Part shown: positions 34,979 to 45,948 of the stretch, one piece after another
Layout of the letters: each line of letters starts with the position of its first letter
How positions within the stretch are numbered: the first letter of the stretch is position 1
NCBI GenBank assembly: GCA_029961685.1
Contig: JARWKL010000008.1
Coordinates: 35,454,930 to 35,518,929 of the forward strand
Direction of reading: 5' to 3'
DNA length: 64,000 nt
Origin: Aristolochia californica
Taxonomy: Eukaryota; Streptophyta; Magnoliopsida; Piperales; Aristolochiaceae
Program-made: the position numbers and the translations under genes
Notes under the pieces: model-generated
The model's input: the letters and a program-made list of their open reading frames with translations, nothing else
What the model was told of the DNA's origin: nothing
Database searches by the model: none

Positions 34979-36345
34979 CAGATGATATGCTTATTTGAAA
35001 GGCTGATCTAAGGGGATTTTTTTTCACGTCTACATCCTTTAGTTTCTGGTTTCAAACATACTATGTGTTGCTATCAGAGTTTTAAACTTGGTATCTTATT
35101 TGCTTATGGATCTTATCACGTTTCATTCGTCATTGTTTCCGTTAGAGTGGCTCAACAATCTTGTTGGTGCAAGAGAAGCATGTGTTGGGAGAAATTTGTT
35201 TGTAGGATTGTAAGTACAAGTATTAAGGGTCATAGCAAATTGGGTTCTTGTTTGGGTTGAGGTAATTATTTGGTTAATATTGTGTTTGATTTTTTAGAAT
35301 TTCAACGACGAGGTCATGTTTCTGGTTTAATGGATGCCGCTAGAGTGAATATTGTTTTTGTATCAAGTGGGATGAGGTCATGTTTCTGGTGTAGTGGATG
35401 CTGCCAGAGTGATGTTATATTTAAATCAAGTGACAAACAAATTCGTGCATTGTGTGTCATAGGTATTATTAATTTGAAGCTCTCCTTGTGGTTGTTGTAG
35501 TCTTTTGGGGTGGAACTTCTGTTCTTTGTATTGATGTGCTTAGAAATCTTACTTGTGGTATACATCCTATGTATCCGATATACTTATCTTCAACTTCTTG
35601 TCATATGATTACAATGGAAAAAGAGATGCATATGTTTGAGTGCTTTCCAACTTTGGTGTCGGTTTCATTCGGTTGTATCTAGTTTCTATTCATCAGTGTG
35701 TCGGACTTTGTGTTCAAGGATTTCTACAAGTTGAAAATCATTGATAATGTATGGTATTAATCTACAATTCGTTTGAGTTGAAAAACAAGTTGGCTTGCTT
35801 CAATCATGGACTAGTTAGATGAAGTTTTACTTGGTGATGTATCTTGATTTTTAGACCTGAACCATAACGTGCATGGAGTTTCAATTGGAGTGACGTTCTA
35901 AGTTCTACTTGATTTTTAAGATTGTTTTTCTGATCCTGATTTACTTTTATGTGAGTATGACTGAATTTTGATTTTAGAAGTGGTGATTTTTTTGGGGAAT
36001 TTTTTTGGTTGGCTTAATTGAAAACACTCCTTTCTCCTTTGCATATTGGGATTTCTCTATCTTGTTTAGTGATGTTGCAGGACTAATATTCTATGTTTTA
36101 CTTAATTTTAAAGATTGCCATGCTTATCCTGATTTAGTTTTATTTGAGTACGACTGAATTTTGATTTCATGGCTGGTTTTATGTTTTGGGAAATATTTTG
36201 GTTGGCTTCATTGAAGGCACTACTTTCTCCTTTGCATGCTCTGACTTTTGTATCTGGTTTGCTGATGTTATTAGTTTATTTTAAAGTTTCAATTTCTTTA
36301 CTAGTACGTCATTGCATATTAAAGAAAAAACTCTTCGGTATTTCA
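34979..36345 (+). repeat. Array unit 12 (type B head)
   Basis: ggtgcaagagaagc and gggtcatagcaaattggg mark it as type B, but it has two subrepeats where B units usually have three. Confidence 0.75.
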
Positions 36346-36539
36346 TAGATGATACACTTGTTTAAAAGGTTGATCGAAGGGGATTTTTTTTCTTCATGTG
36401 AACATTCTTCAATTTCAGGTTTCAAACGTACTCGTGTTCTTATCAGAGTTTCATACTTGGAATCTTATTTGCTTATGGATTTTATCACCGCTTCATTTGT
36501 CACTGTTTCCGTTAGAGTGGCTCAACAATCTTGTAGGTG

Positions 36540-36917
36540 TTGGTTTGTTGGGTATTGTTGATTTTAATATTGTTGAAGTTAGTGTTCTGCTGTTCGGCCT
36601 CCAAATCTTCATGGATCGTCTCTATGGCAAGTTAATCATTGAAGGCGATTCGAAGATGGTTGTTAGTTGGTGTTCCAAAGACAACTTTCCCCCTTGGTAC
36701 CATTGGTCCATCACCGATAGTATTGTTGATATTGTATCTTCTACTCATTGTAATTGGAATCTCATTCTTAGATTAGCCAACTCTTTGCCTGATAAATTGG
36801 CAATATTCGAAACTTTTTAGTAATTTTTTATTATTTGGGAAAGTTTTCCTCCTTTGTAAATTGTTGTTTTGAGCTTTTGTCTTAATAAAAATCAGTATCA
36901 TTTTATAAAAAAAAAAC
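36540..36917 (+). mobile_element. 5'-truncated LINE insertion with poly-A and 14-bp target duplication
   Basis: The array motif caatcttgtaggtg occurs on both sides (36526-36539 and 36918-36931), the target-site duplication. The insert ends in ten As (36907-36916). Its frame up to about 36820 reads FGLQIFMDRLYGKLIIEGDS, then ITDSIVDIV and LRLANSLPDKLA, the C-terminal RNase H-like domain (RVT_3 type) found in plant LINEs. A 3' UTR with an aataaa signal follows. It is dead on arrival because only the last part was copied. Confidence 0.88.
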
Positions 36918-37760
36918 CAATCTTGTAGGTGCAAGAGAAGGCATGTGTTATGAGAAATTTCTTCGTAGGATTGGAAGTGCAAGTGTTGATGGTCATAGCA
37001 AATTGGGTTCTTGTTTGGGTTGAGGTAATTATCTGATTATTATTGTGGTTGATTTTTTCGAATTTCAACTACGAGGTCATGTATTTGGTGTTGTGGATGT
37101 CGTTAGTGAATAGTGTTTTTGCATCAAGTGGGATGAGGACATATTCCATGTGTAGTCGATGATGCGGGAGTGATGTATTTTTTAAATCAAGTGACAAACA
37201 AGTAACATGCGTTGTGTTTCATAGTTATTACTAGCAAGAGGCTCTACTTGTGGTTGCTGTATTCTTTTGGAGTGGAACGTGTTTGTCCTCTGCATTGATG
37301 TGCTTAAAAATCTTACTTGTGGTATACATCCTATGTATCCGAGATACTTATCTTCATCTCCTTGTCATATGATTTTGATAGAAAAGGAGATGCATATATT
37401 CGAGTGCTTTTTAACTTCGGTGTAGGTTTCATCTGGATGTATCCAGTTTTTGTTGATCAACGTGTCTGACTTTGAGTTCAAGGATTCCCACAAGTCGAAA
37501 ATCATTCATAAAGTATGGTATTATTCTGCAATTCTTTTGAGTTGAAAAACAAGTTGGCTTGCTTCAATCATGGACTAGTATATGAAGTTTAACATGGTCA
37601 TGTATCTTGATTTTCAGACTTGGACCATACTACAATAATGTGCATGGAGTTCCAACAAGAGTGACATTCTAAGTTTTACTTGATTTTTATGATTGTTTTT
37701 CTGATCTTGATTTACTTTTATCTGAGTATGACTGAATTTTGATTTCAGGAGTGGTAATTT

Positions 37761-37872
37761 TTTTGGGGAATTTATTTGATTGGCTTCATTGAAGACACTC
37801 CTTTCTCCTTTGCATATTTTGGGGAATTTATTTGATTGGCTTCATTGAAGACACTCCTTTCTCCTTTGCATA
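37761..37872 (+). repeat. Perfect 56-bp tandem duplication in unit 13
   Basis: 37761-37816 and 37817-37872 are identical by eye, whereas neighbouring array copies differ by several percent. A recent slippage event. Confidence 0.85.
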
Positions 37873-38315
37873 TTTTGACATCTCTATCTAGTTTAGTGAT
37901 GTTGCAGGACTAACATTCTATGTTCTACTTGATGTATAAGATTGTCATTATGATCCTGATATAGTTTTATCTGAATACGACTAAATTTTGATTTCAGCAC
38001 TGGTAGTTTTTTTGGGGAAAAATTTGGTTGGCTTAGTTGAAGGCTCTCCGTTCTCCTTTGCCTATTCCGACTTTTGTATCTGGTTTGGCGATGTGGTAGG
38101 GCTGACATTCTATGTTTTACTTGATTTTTAAGATTAACTTTCTGATGCTGATTTAGTTTTATCTTAAGTATGACTTTATTTTGATTTCAGGACTGGTCCT
38201 TTCTCCTTTGCATGTTCTGACTTCTCAATCTGATTTTTCGATGTTTTTAGTTTATTTTAAAGTTTCAATTTCTTTACTAGTACGTCATTGCAGATTGAAA
38301 CAAAAAAGTTCTTCA

Positions 38316-38790
38316 GATGATATGCTTGTTTGAAAGGTTGATCAAAGGGGATTTTTTTTCATGTCTACATGCTTCAGTTTCGGGTATTAAATGTATTTGT
38401 GTTTTTATCAGAGTTTGAAACTTGGTATCTTAGTTGCTTATGGATCTTATCATGCTTCATACGTCACTATTTTTGTTAGAGTGGCTCAATATTCTTGTAG
38501 ATGCAAGAGAAGGCATGTGTTAGGAGAAAGTTCTTCGTAGGGTAGGAAGTAAAAGTATTAAGAGTAACAACAAAATGGGTTCTTATTTGGGTTGAGGTAA
38601 TTATTTGATTAATATTGTGGTTGATTTTTTAGAATTTCAATGACGAGTTCTGGTTTCTGGTGTACTGGATGTCGCTAGAGTGAATATTGTTTTTGCATCA
38701 ACTAGGAGGATGACATGTTTCTTGTGAAGTGGATGCTATTGGAGTGATGTCGTTTCTAAAACAAGTTACGTGTTGTGTTTCATAGTTATG
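38316..38790 (+). repeat. Array unit 14 (right edge, truncated)
   Basis: Stops at gtgtttcatagttat, where copia sequence on the minus strand begins abruptly. Confidence 0.75.
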
Positions 38791-38929
38791 TGCCCGAGAA
38801 TTCTTTCCAATGCCTGCCAATGAGACATATGAGATTTATGCATATATTGACTGACCATACTGATTGCAAAAGAAATATATAGTCTAGTCACAGTGAGATA
38901 GATAAGTTTGCCTACTAGCCTCTAGCACT

Positions 38930-39870
38930 TGCCAATATCAACTTCCTCCCGAATTAGTAGATAGTTTTGTATGTCTCTGTGGGGGTGTTAGTAAGACAAC
39001 ATCCTATCATTCCCGTTTCTTCAAGCAAGTCAATGACATATTTTCGCAGGGATAGTATAATACCATGTTTGGACAGAAGAACCTCAATACCAGAAAATAC
39101 TTGAGAAGTCCTAAATCTTTTACCCTGAACTCATTGCATATCTTGTTTTATACTTGATAGATGCTATCAAAGTCACTACCCACGAGAATAATATCATCCA
39201 TATATACAACTAGTAGTACAACTCCTTTGTTAGTATGCTTGACAAATACAAAATAGTCCACAAAGCACTATGTGAACCTAAAACGAATCATTGCTTGATT
39301 AAACTTGTCAAACCAGGCACGTGGAGATTGTTTTAGAGTAATGATTTTTGTAAGATGACACACCTACTCCCCCACTACTACATATCTAGGTGGTTGCTGT
39401 ATATAAATCTCCTCTTTAATACCACCATTGCGAAAGACAATTTTTATACCTAGCTGATGGGTAGACCATCGAGAAGATGCACTGAGTTGAGCTTGGCAAT
39501 AGGGGAAAAAGATTCCTCATAATCAACCTCTTAACACTAGGTATAGCCTTTAGCCACAAGTCGGGCTTAAAGGCGGGCTACTGTGCCATCCGAATTTTGT
39601 TTGATAGTGAAGACCCATTTATTGCCTTCTGACTTTTTACCAGTTGGTAACGAAACAAAGTACCATGTTTGATTCTCGTAAAGAGTTGCCATTTCTTCAT
39701 CCGTGGCTACTTTCTGTCCTAGATTCTGAAGGGCTTCATGATAAGAGTGAGGAATTGTAACAAAAGAAATGGAGGCAAGAAACTAATAGCAAGATGGGGA
39801 TAATCGTTGGGTAGATAAAAATTGAGCAATGGGGTGAGAGGTAGAAGTCAGGTGCAAGGCCGAGGTTCTT
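38930..39870 (-). pseudogene. Copia reverse transcriptase, broken
   Basis: Pieces in changing frames: KAINGSS, EEIYIQQPPRYVVVG, SPRAWFDKFNQAMIRF, VKHTNKGVVLLVVYMDDIIL (Y-M-D-D at about 39193-39204), FRVKDLGLLKYFL. The sequence stops before RNase H. Several stops are visible. Confidence 0.85.
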
Positions 39871-39893
39871 TTCGAAGGGCAATGGGTCGGGTA

Positions 39894-40750
39894 TCAAATG
39901 AAGGACCAAATATAGGAGGTGGCCTCAAAAGAATCTAGAGACTCCGCATGTATAGTGTCGGCCAATGCATCAAGGGGCGTGTCAAGACGACTTTGAAGTG
40001 TTGAGTTATCTATGGGCACAATAGGTTTTGGGAAATCATTAACTGCTGAAAAACTAGGTGGGACACCGGTGGAGGGATAAAAAGGTTGGTTCTCAAAGAT
40101 TGTGACATTACTAGAAATGAACAATTTTTGAAGAAGTGGATTATAACAGACGTAACCTTTTTGAGTATGAGAGTACTCCAAAAACATACATTTAATTGCC
40201 TTGGGATCCAATTTAGTAGTATGTGGAGAGGTGTTATGTATAAAACACGTATATCCAAAAACTCTCAAAAGGAGAGAAAATAGTTTATCACCAGGAAAAA
40301 GGGAAGAATATGGTGTCTTGTTACCTAGCACAGAAGAGAGTAACCTGTTAATAAGGTAACAGGCAGTGAGGATGGCATGAGGCCAATAGAAGTGAAGCAC
40401 GTGCATACGATGAAGTAGGGCTCGAGTAACCTGAAGAATGTGTCTATTTTTTCTTTATGTAATACAATTTTGTTGTGGTGTAAAGACACGACGTTTGGTG
40501 AATTATGCCTTTTTCTTGACAAAAAGATTGGAAGTTTGTAGATAGATATTCCTTGGCATTATTAGAACAAATCATCTTTATGGCAGTATTGAATTGAGGT
40601 AAGACTTATGATCTCTTTTAAGAGGAACAACCACGTTACTCGAGACAAGTCATCCAAAAATTTAACAAAGTACTTTGTCCAAGAAACATTGGAAATGTTC
40701 ATAGGGCCCCATATATTAGTATGAACCAACGAAAATGAGGTTGGTTTCAC
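39894..40750 (-). pseudogene. Copia integrase, broken in three frames
   Basis: 40750-40562 has LVHTNIWGPMNISNVSWTKY followed by FVKFLDDLSRVTW (the first catalytic Asp has become Asn). 40522-40325 covers the middle. 40406-39894 (170 codons) has YLINRLLSSVL, VFGYTCFIHNTSPHTTKLDP, KAIKCMFLEYSHTQKGYVCY and FISSNVTIFE, the usual C-terminal integrase segment. Confidence 0.87.
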
Positions 40751-40820
40751 TATGAGGAGTAAGTACTTTGTTGATGTTTACTCATTTGACAGTCTTCGCA
40801 GTTGAAACTTGAAACAAACA

Positions 40821-41290
40821 CTAAGGTAGGAATAATCTTTTTGAGAGATTGAAGAGATGAAACCTATTGTGCCATTGAAAAGTTGTATGGTGAGCACTGG
40901 TGGTAGTTGTTAATGGTGGTAAATCAAGATAGTATAATCCCTTTTTTTCACTACCTCCACAAATAATTCTCTTTGTCTTAAGATCCTGAAGGACACAAGA
41001 AGTAGGAGAAAAAGTGATGGAACAATTAAACATTTTTTTAAGTTGACTAACAGATAAGAGGTTTAAGAGAAATTCAGGTACAAACAAGACATCTTGTAAA
41101 TGAAGAGTAAGTGTAACAAATGTGGACCCTACCCCCACGTACCTTGGTTTAGGATCCATTAGCTATAGTGACAAACTTTTCAGGCAAAACAAGGAGATAA
41201 AGAATTCATGAGAGTATCGTTACCTGTTAGTGCTCAAAAGCCCCAAAATCTATGATCCAGGATGGAGTAGCTGAGACCATACCTTGTATA
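40821..41290 (-). pseudogene. Copia protease end and pre-integrase region
   Basis: Near 41270 a frame reads SWIIDFGAFEH, where the active site D-S/T-G is D-F-G. Then a 112-codon frame with LQDVLFVPEFLLNLLSVSQL, SCVLQDLKTK and FQWHNRFHLFNLSKR. The canonical histidines of the zinc finger are partly lost (HNRFH). Confidence 0.82.
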
Positions 41291-41335
41291 GTAGTAGCAG
41301 CAATAGGAGAATTCTTGTTGGCAGTGGCTTATTTG

Positions 41336-41839
41336 TTTATGAAACGCTTTATCGTCTGAAATAGTTCAAATTCTTCGACAAAAATAAGCTTTATCGTAAT
41401 GCAAGCTAAATATCACAAAGTACCAATCAAGCCTGAGTCAAGAAGCCGAGTGACGGAGTCACAAGACCAAGTGACTGAGTTGACTCATGAGTCCAGATTT
41501 AGGCCTTGGTATGAGTTGATTGGGCTTGAGGCATACCCGAGTTATGTCGAGTTAGCGCAATCTAAGTTATGCCTCGTTGGTGCAACTCGGATATCAGATA
41601 GAGACTTGGCAAGCAGCAGAGGAAGAAAATTCCAATGGTAGTATACCAACGGTAGTAGAGGAAGAAATGCCCAATTCTGTATCTTGACATAGAGAAAGCA
41701 TATGGCGTAGCAATTCTTTCAGCAATCTATGCCAATGAGAATCATATTACTCAACAAATTCCAAAAAAATGAATCCCGTAACAAAGTCGTCTTGTTGTAT
41801 TGAGAGTAAATCAGCTAGAGAAGATAATGCCAACGAAAT
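41336..41839. other. Unassigned segment between copia and EPRV-2
   Basis: One 80-codon plus-strand frame (41399-41641) and short gagt/gact-rich stretches, with no domain recognised. 41641-41700 has a repeated ggtagta...gaggaagaaa motif. Confidence 0.3.
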
Positions 41840-42395
41840 GACAAGCCATATACTACGAAGGGACACCAATCTAGAGATAGCATAAACCCTTTTGGATTTT
41901 ACCTCAACTTGGATTGCCCCAAGGATTGAGAAAAAATCCTTAAAGAATTGGAAAAAAGCATGAGCAATGCTGCAAATATGCATAAATTTAGGGATAAAGA
42001 TTCTGTTTTTAACTTCTTTACCCATGTTTTACAGGGTAACGTAACTCATTGGTGGGATAACCTTCCCGAAGACCAAAAAAGAGTTACATCAACATCTATA
42101 GCTTCTATACTAAAAGGTTTAGTGGTTAAGATATCAAAAGAATTTATAGGAATACATCCAACACTAGAAGCTTACAATGAGAGTACTAAACAAAGAAAAC
42201 GTTTAAAAACTTTTCAAAAATTAAACAAGTTACAAATATGTAACATATGTTTTTATGAGAAGTACTATTGCGAATTTGCATGTTACTTCTATAAACTACA
42301 AAAAGATGATCATAAACCTTATCTGCCCATCTTTTATTCAAAATTGTCATAACCTTTTGCAACTGTAGCAGAAAAGGACTACATTACAAAATATT
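41840..42395 (+). pseudogene. EPRV-2 coat protein, displaced central fragment
   Basis: Matches the middle of the CP at about 44780-45330 (SMSNAANMH, FFTHVLQGNVTHWWDNLPED, ICNICFYEKYYCEFACYF). At about 42395 it jumps to the end of ORF2, so this is a rearranged piece joined to the main copy. Confidence 0.82.
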
Positions 42396-42496
42396 GTTTC
42401 GAAATACTGTATCAATTGGAACATCTAATAGAAAATGTGTTCCGAAAACTAGAAGGGACAGCGTCTCAACTAAAAATTTTAAATGTCTGAACAAAT
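42396..42496 (+). pseudogene. EPRV-2 ORF2 C-terminal end (copy 1)
   Basis: YQLEHLIENVFRKLEG corresponds to the end of the 91-codon ORF2 seen entire at 58528-58253. It overlaps the movement-protein start as in copy 2. The function is unknown. Confidence 0.65.
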
Positions 42497-43417
42497 AGGA
42501 ATAGAATGTACTTCTCTCCAAAATAGTGTTCATGTACATCATGAAACACGGAGAATACGAAGAACATCCCAACCTCATGCAGGATGGACAAAAGTGGACA
42601 ATCAGTATCCCTCAGATAATTGAAGTCTATAATAGAGATTGAATTGAGTTCCAAAAGAAATCCTTCATTTTTCAGAAAGAATTATCTGTAGAAATACAAG
42701 AGACCGACTCAGGTACTTTCTGCTATAGATTATTAAGTGAATCAGACTTAGCCAAGCTAAAATGATTCAAATATGTCCATTATGGACTAGTTCGTATAGG
42801 ATTAGACCCCTTAATACGAATCAACCAAAATTTACCCTTCATAGCAGCTATCGTAGATAACTCAGTGAGGAATAATTTTGAAAAAGCCCTACTAGGAGGA
42901 TTTAGAGCAAATTTAGGATTAGGCCCAGTTTCCTTTACAACCTGCCCCAATCTACAAATAGATTTAGATGACAAGCATATCCAAGATACCTTGTCCCTAA
43001 AAATTTACACAGACAACTGGTCGAAAAATGGAATTCAACCAGGAAGACGAGTTATGCGCATACTTATATGCATCGTAGCCAGAGGAATCAACACTGGAAA
43101 GGTTCCAGTTAAAGATTCAAAGAAAATCACAGAATTAGCCAAAAATATTGGTTATTTTGAAAACTTGACCATAGAAGAACTCGACCCCAGAGAGTTAACT
43201 TGGTCAACAGAGTGGGTAGTCCAACCTTTGGCACCCAGACGCCTTCCCCTCTCCCGAAAAACAATAAAGGAAATATAAGGCAAACTAGTGATTACAAACA
43301 CTAGGCCCAACTTTTCCCTCAAATAGGATAGGAGCCTCAACCAATTCCCATTTCGAAGGAATAGGAAACCCAAGGCCCTATGCTTATGTTCCACTTCACA
43401 TTGATGATGGCACATAA
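42483..43417 (+). pseudogene. EPRV-2 movement protein (copy 1)
   Basis: ATG at 42483 (MSEQIGIECTSLQNS), then broken frames, then a clean 137-codon stretch with NNFEKALLGGFRANLGLGPV, DLDDKHIQDTLSLKI and GRRVMRILICIVARGIN, ending in IDDGT at TAA 43415-43417 in another frame. Pattern and position fit the 30K-superfamily movement protein of Caulimoviridae, which enlarges plasmodesmata for cell-to-cell spread. Stops at about 42620-42650 and a frameshift after 43278 break it. Confidence 0.7.
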
Positions 43418-43795
43418 CCTATATAAAGCCTTAGGTCCACCAATAGGACACAGTGATATTCCAACCAAACCTTAGAGTCTTACGGAAAGACCCTTAATAG
43501 GTTAGAAAATGTTGTTGACGGTCTACAACAGAAAATTGTTTTTCTCTATGATGAACATAAACATAGAGAAATAATAAAATGTCAAAATATCCTAGAAAAT
43601 ATTCTAGAAAAAATTGACCATGAAAATAGACCTGTGTTCTTTAAAGAATTAACAGAACTAAAACAAAGTTTAGATAATCTAAACAAAGATAAAATGCAAG
43701 AACTTCTCACCGAAGTCTTAGCATTAAAAGAACGTCTAGGTTCTTCTAGTCCATTAAGGTATAAAACCCATTTTACACCTTGGGCTCCAAAATGA
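43404..43795 (+). pseudogene. EPRV-2 coiled-coil ORF (possible virion-associated protein)
   Basis: ATGATGGCACAT overlaps the movement-protein stop. After a frameshift near 43465 an approximately 105-codon frame runs to TGA 43793-43795. It has heptad-like spacing (LNRLENVVDGLQQKIVFLY, ILENILEKIDHE, FFKELTELKQSLDNLNKDK) and ends THFTPWAPK. Caulimoviruses carry small coiled-coil virion-associated proteins between MP and CP, so that is my best guess, by position and structure only. Confidence 0.6.
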
Positions 43796-44007
43796 TCTAT
43801 AAGAAGAAACTTTTAGATCGTCTAGGAAAAAAGAGAGATGGCCTTGCCTTCGCTCTACTTCAAAGAGACACTCTTTAGCCTGAAGATGACAGAATCCCTG
43901 CAATGGTATGGTACCATTATCTATGGGAAAGATATAATGATCGCGCCTATAAATTAAGAGGCAAGATCAAAAGAATTAAACAAAAGCTAAACCTCTTAGC
44001 TTTATAA
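43792..44007 (+). pseudogene. EPRV-2 small ORF A, 71 codons
   Basis: The ATG overlaps the preceding stop as ATGA. The frame is 71 codons with a single in-frame TAG at codon 29, ending TAA 44005-44007. It is basic: MIYKKKLLDRLGKKRDG at the N-terminus, RAYKLRGKIKRIKQKLN near the end, finishing LAL. It aligns without gaps to the next ORF (about 24 of 71 positions identical by hand count, including MIY, LLDRL, RAY at 51-53, and the final LAL). Function unknown; I know no named family for it. Confidence 0.7.
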
Positions 44008-44008
44008 A

Positions 44009-44224
44009 ATGATCTATAGAGAAAGATTATTAGATCGTTTAATTCTGGTATGCACAACATGAGTTCAAATTCTGCAAATCAGAGATCATCTCAGACCAGT
44101 AAATGAAACCATGATAGCTTATATCGAGTATCGGGTTGAATGGTTGAGATTACACCTTAGAGCATATGCGCTACTGTGCATGATTCGAAGACTTCAAAGA
44201 AAGTTCCACGAATTAGCTCTATGA
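44009..44224 (+). pseudogene. EPRV-2 small ORF B, 71 codons, paralogue of A
   Basis: Starts one base after the stop of small ORF A and ends TGA 44222-44224, overlapping the CP start codon. Exactly 71 codons with one in-frame TGA at codon 18. MIYRERLLDRL at the start, EYRVEWLRLHLRAY in the middle, HELAL at the end. Same length, same ends and same spacing as ORF A point to tandem duplication of one gene. Copy 2 has lost both through a deletion. Confidence 0.7.
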
Positions 44225-45948
44225 ATGAGTTTTTCTATTTCAATGATATGGAAAATTCATTACCTTTGGGCCTTCCTGACATTACCGAATGGCTTAAAAA
44301 CCTATTGTACATAGCACCTTGCATTGCACCTAGGAAAAAATATCAAGAACCTTCGGCCTTCAGGATCGCTTCAAAAGCATCATCCTCTACAGATGATGAA
44401 GTTTACGCATAATATAATACTTTCGGTCGCCAACCGATTTATTATGTTCAAGAGGAAAAACCTTCCTCTAGTAAACAACAAGAGCAACAAGACAGTGACC
44501 CAGAGGCATGGGACACTGACGAAGTTGCTATGGAAAATACCAAGAAAAAAAACTACTTTGCTAAAGTTGGTAAAAGATTTAGAATGCTTCGAGGAAGTAA
44601 CCAACATGAAGCAGAAACTTCAAGGGTACGAGATACCCACATGGAAGACAGCTTCCGAGGCAACTTCCGAGACCGCACAACAGATAACTCTCGAGAAAGA
44701 GAAAATTTCTCCCACTCCAAAATATCTCTAGGAGGACAAAGGTATTCGACAAAATACAAAAATGTCGATCCATCACATGCTACGAAGGGACACCATTCCA
44801 TAAATATCATAAACCCTTTTGGATTTTACCTCAACTTGGATTGCCCCAAGGATGGAGAAAAAGTCCTTAAAGAATGGGAAAGAAGCATGAGCAATGCTGC
44901 AAATATGCATGAATCTTGGGATAAAGATTCTTCTTTTAACTTCTTTACCCATGCTTTACAGGGTAACGTAACTCATTGGTGGGATAACCTTCTCAAAGAC
45001 CAAAAAAGAGCTACATCAACATCTATAGCCTCTATACTAAAAGGATTAGTGGCTAAGATATCAAAAGAATTTCTAGGAAAACATCCAACACTAGAACCTT
45101 ACAATGAGAGTACTAAACAAAGAAAATGTTTAGAAACTCTTAAAAAATTAAACAAGTTACAAATATGTAATATATGTTTTTATGAGAAGTACTATTGCAA
45201 ATTTGCAAGTTACTTCTATAAACTACAAAAAGATGACCAGAAACTTTATGTGCCCATCTTTTATTCAAAATTGCCAAAACCTTTTGCGATTGTAGCCGAA
45301 AAGGGTTACATTACAAAATATTGGCAAAATAACCCAAAATTTGGTACTCTTAACCATGGATAGTTTCCTAAATTTAGATACTCTAGGAAGAAGACGCAGG
45401 TTTGTACAAGATATGTTGGCAAACCTCTGTGAAGCCCAAAGACTACAAAAGAAAAGTAGTAAGACATATAAACAAACATTATGTTGTTCTAACCAGAACA
45501 AAAATGTTGGGGCTTATGGTTGCAAAACCAACTCTCATAAACACAGAAAATATCCTAAAAATTTTTGTAAGAAAAAATTTAGGATACAAAAAAGTTCCAA
45601 AACTCGGTATACTCCTTGAAAGAGATACTTTAGAAAAAGAACGAACTCTGGCCCTACCATATCCAGTACAGGTTCAAATGTATATTGCCCAAAGGGGAAA
45701 CCCCAAAGCAAATGTAAATGTTGGATATGCCAGAAAGAAGGACATTTCGCTCGCAACTGTCCCAATGATAAGAAAAATGGCAGTACAATACCTACACGAT
45801 ACTAGCAGACGAAAAAGAATTGGAAATCGTCCATCATGATGAAATCCAATCAGACGATGAAGTGTATGAACTTCATCTCGAAACTGATTCTTCCACCTCG
45901 GAAAACTCCAAAAATATGTCGGACTCTTCAGGCACCTTCTCTGAATGA
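44221..45948 (+). pseudogene. EPRV-2 coat protein (copy 1)
   Basis: ATG 44221 (MNEFFYFNDMEN) overlaps the previous stop. About 575 codons with a TAA at 44410-44412 and a one-base insertion near 45352. Order: acidic N-terminus, basic segment (KKKNYFAKVGKRFRMLRG), core with VTHWWDNL and ICNICFYEKYYCKFASYFY, lysine-rich stretch, zinc knuckle CWICQKEGHFARNC (C-x2-C-x4-H-x4-C, about 45720-45760), acidic serine-rich tail. This architecture is that of caulimovirid capsid proteins. Further breaks occur at 45617-45619 and after the knuckle. Confidence 0.82.

Larger units (their letters stand above)
36346..38315 (+). repeat. Array unit 13 (right edge), with LINE insertion
   Basis: Diverged unit holding the LINE tail (36540-36917) and a perfect 56-bp tandem duplication (37761-37872). 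Confidence 0.78.
18680..38790 (+). repeat. 20-kb tandem array with about 4.4-kb higher-order repeat
   Basis: Fourteen units share the order: atgcttgtttgaaagg, aaacgtactcgtg, acaatcttgtaggtg, gaagtacaag, ttgggttcttgtttgg, gtggatgctgccagagtg (1-3 times), gttattattaatatgagg, gcaataacgtgcatggag, then 1-3 subrepeats ending gactgaattttgatttcag. Diagnostic variants define three unit types A, B and C that recur in order A-B-C from 21317 to 33064, giving a period of about 4.4 kb. Edge units (first, last two) are more diverged. Stops are scattered and frames differ between units, so it is not a protein repeat. A TRIM, a LINE tail and a copia fragment lie in or against it. Confidence 0.9.
38795..41335 (-). 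mobile_element. Ty1-copia fragment, no LTRs found
   Basis: In minus-strand order: protease trace (about 41290), pre-integrase (41159-40821), integrase (40750-39894), linker, RT (about 39870-38930). No gag, RNase H or LTRs. It abuts the truncated end of the tandem array. It is a different lineage copy from 1561-6231. Confidence 0.85.
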
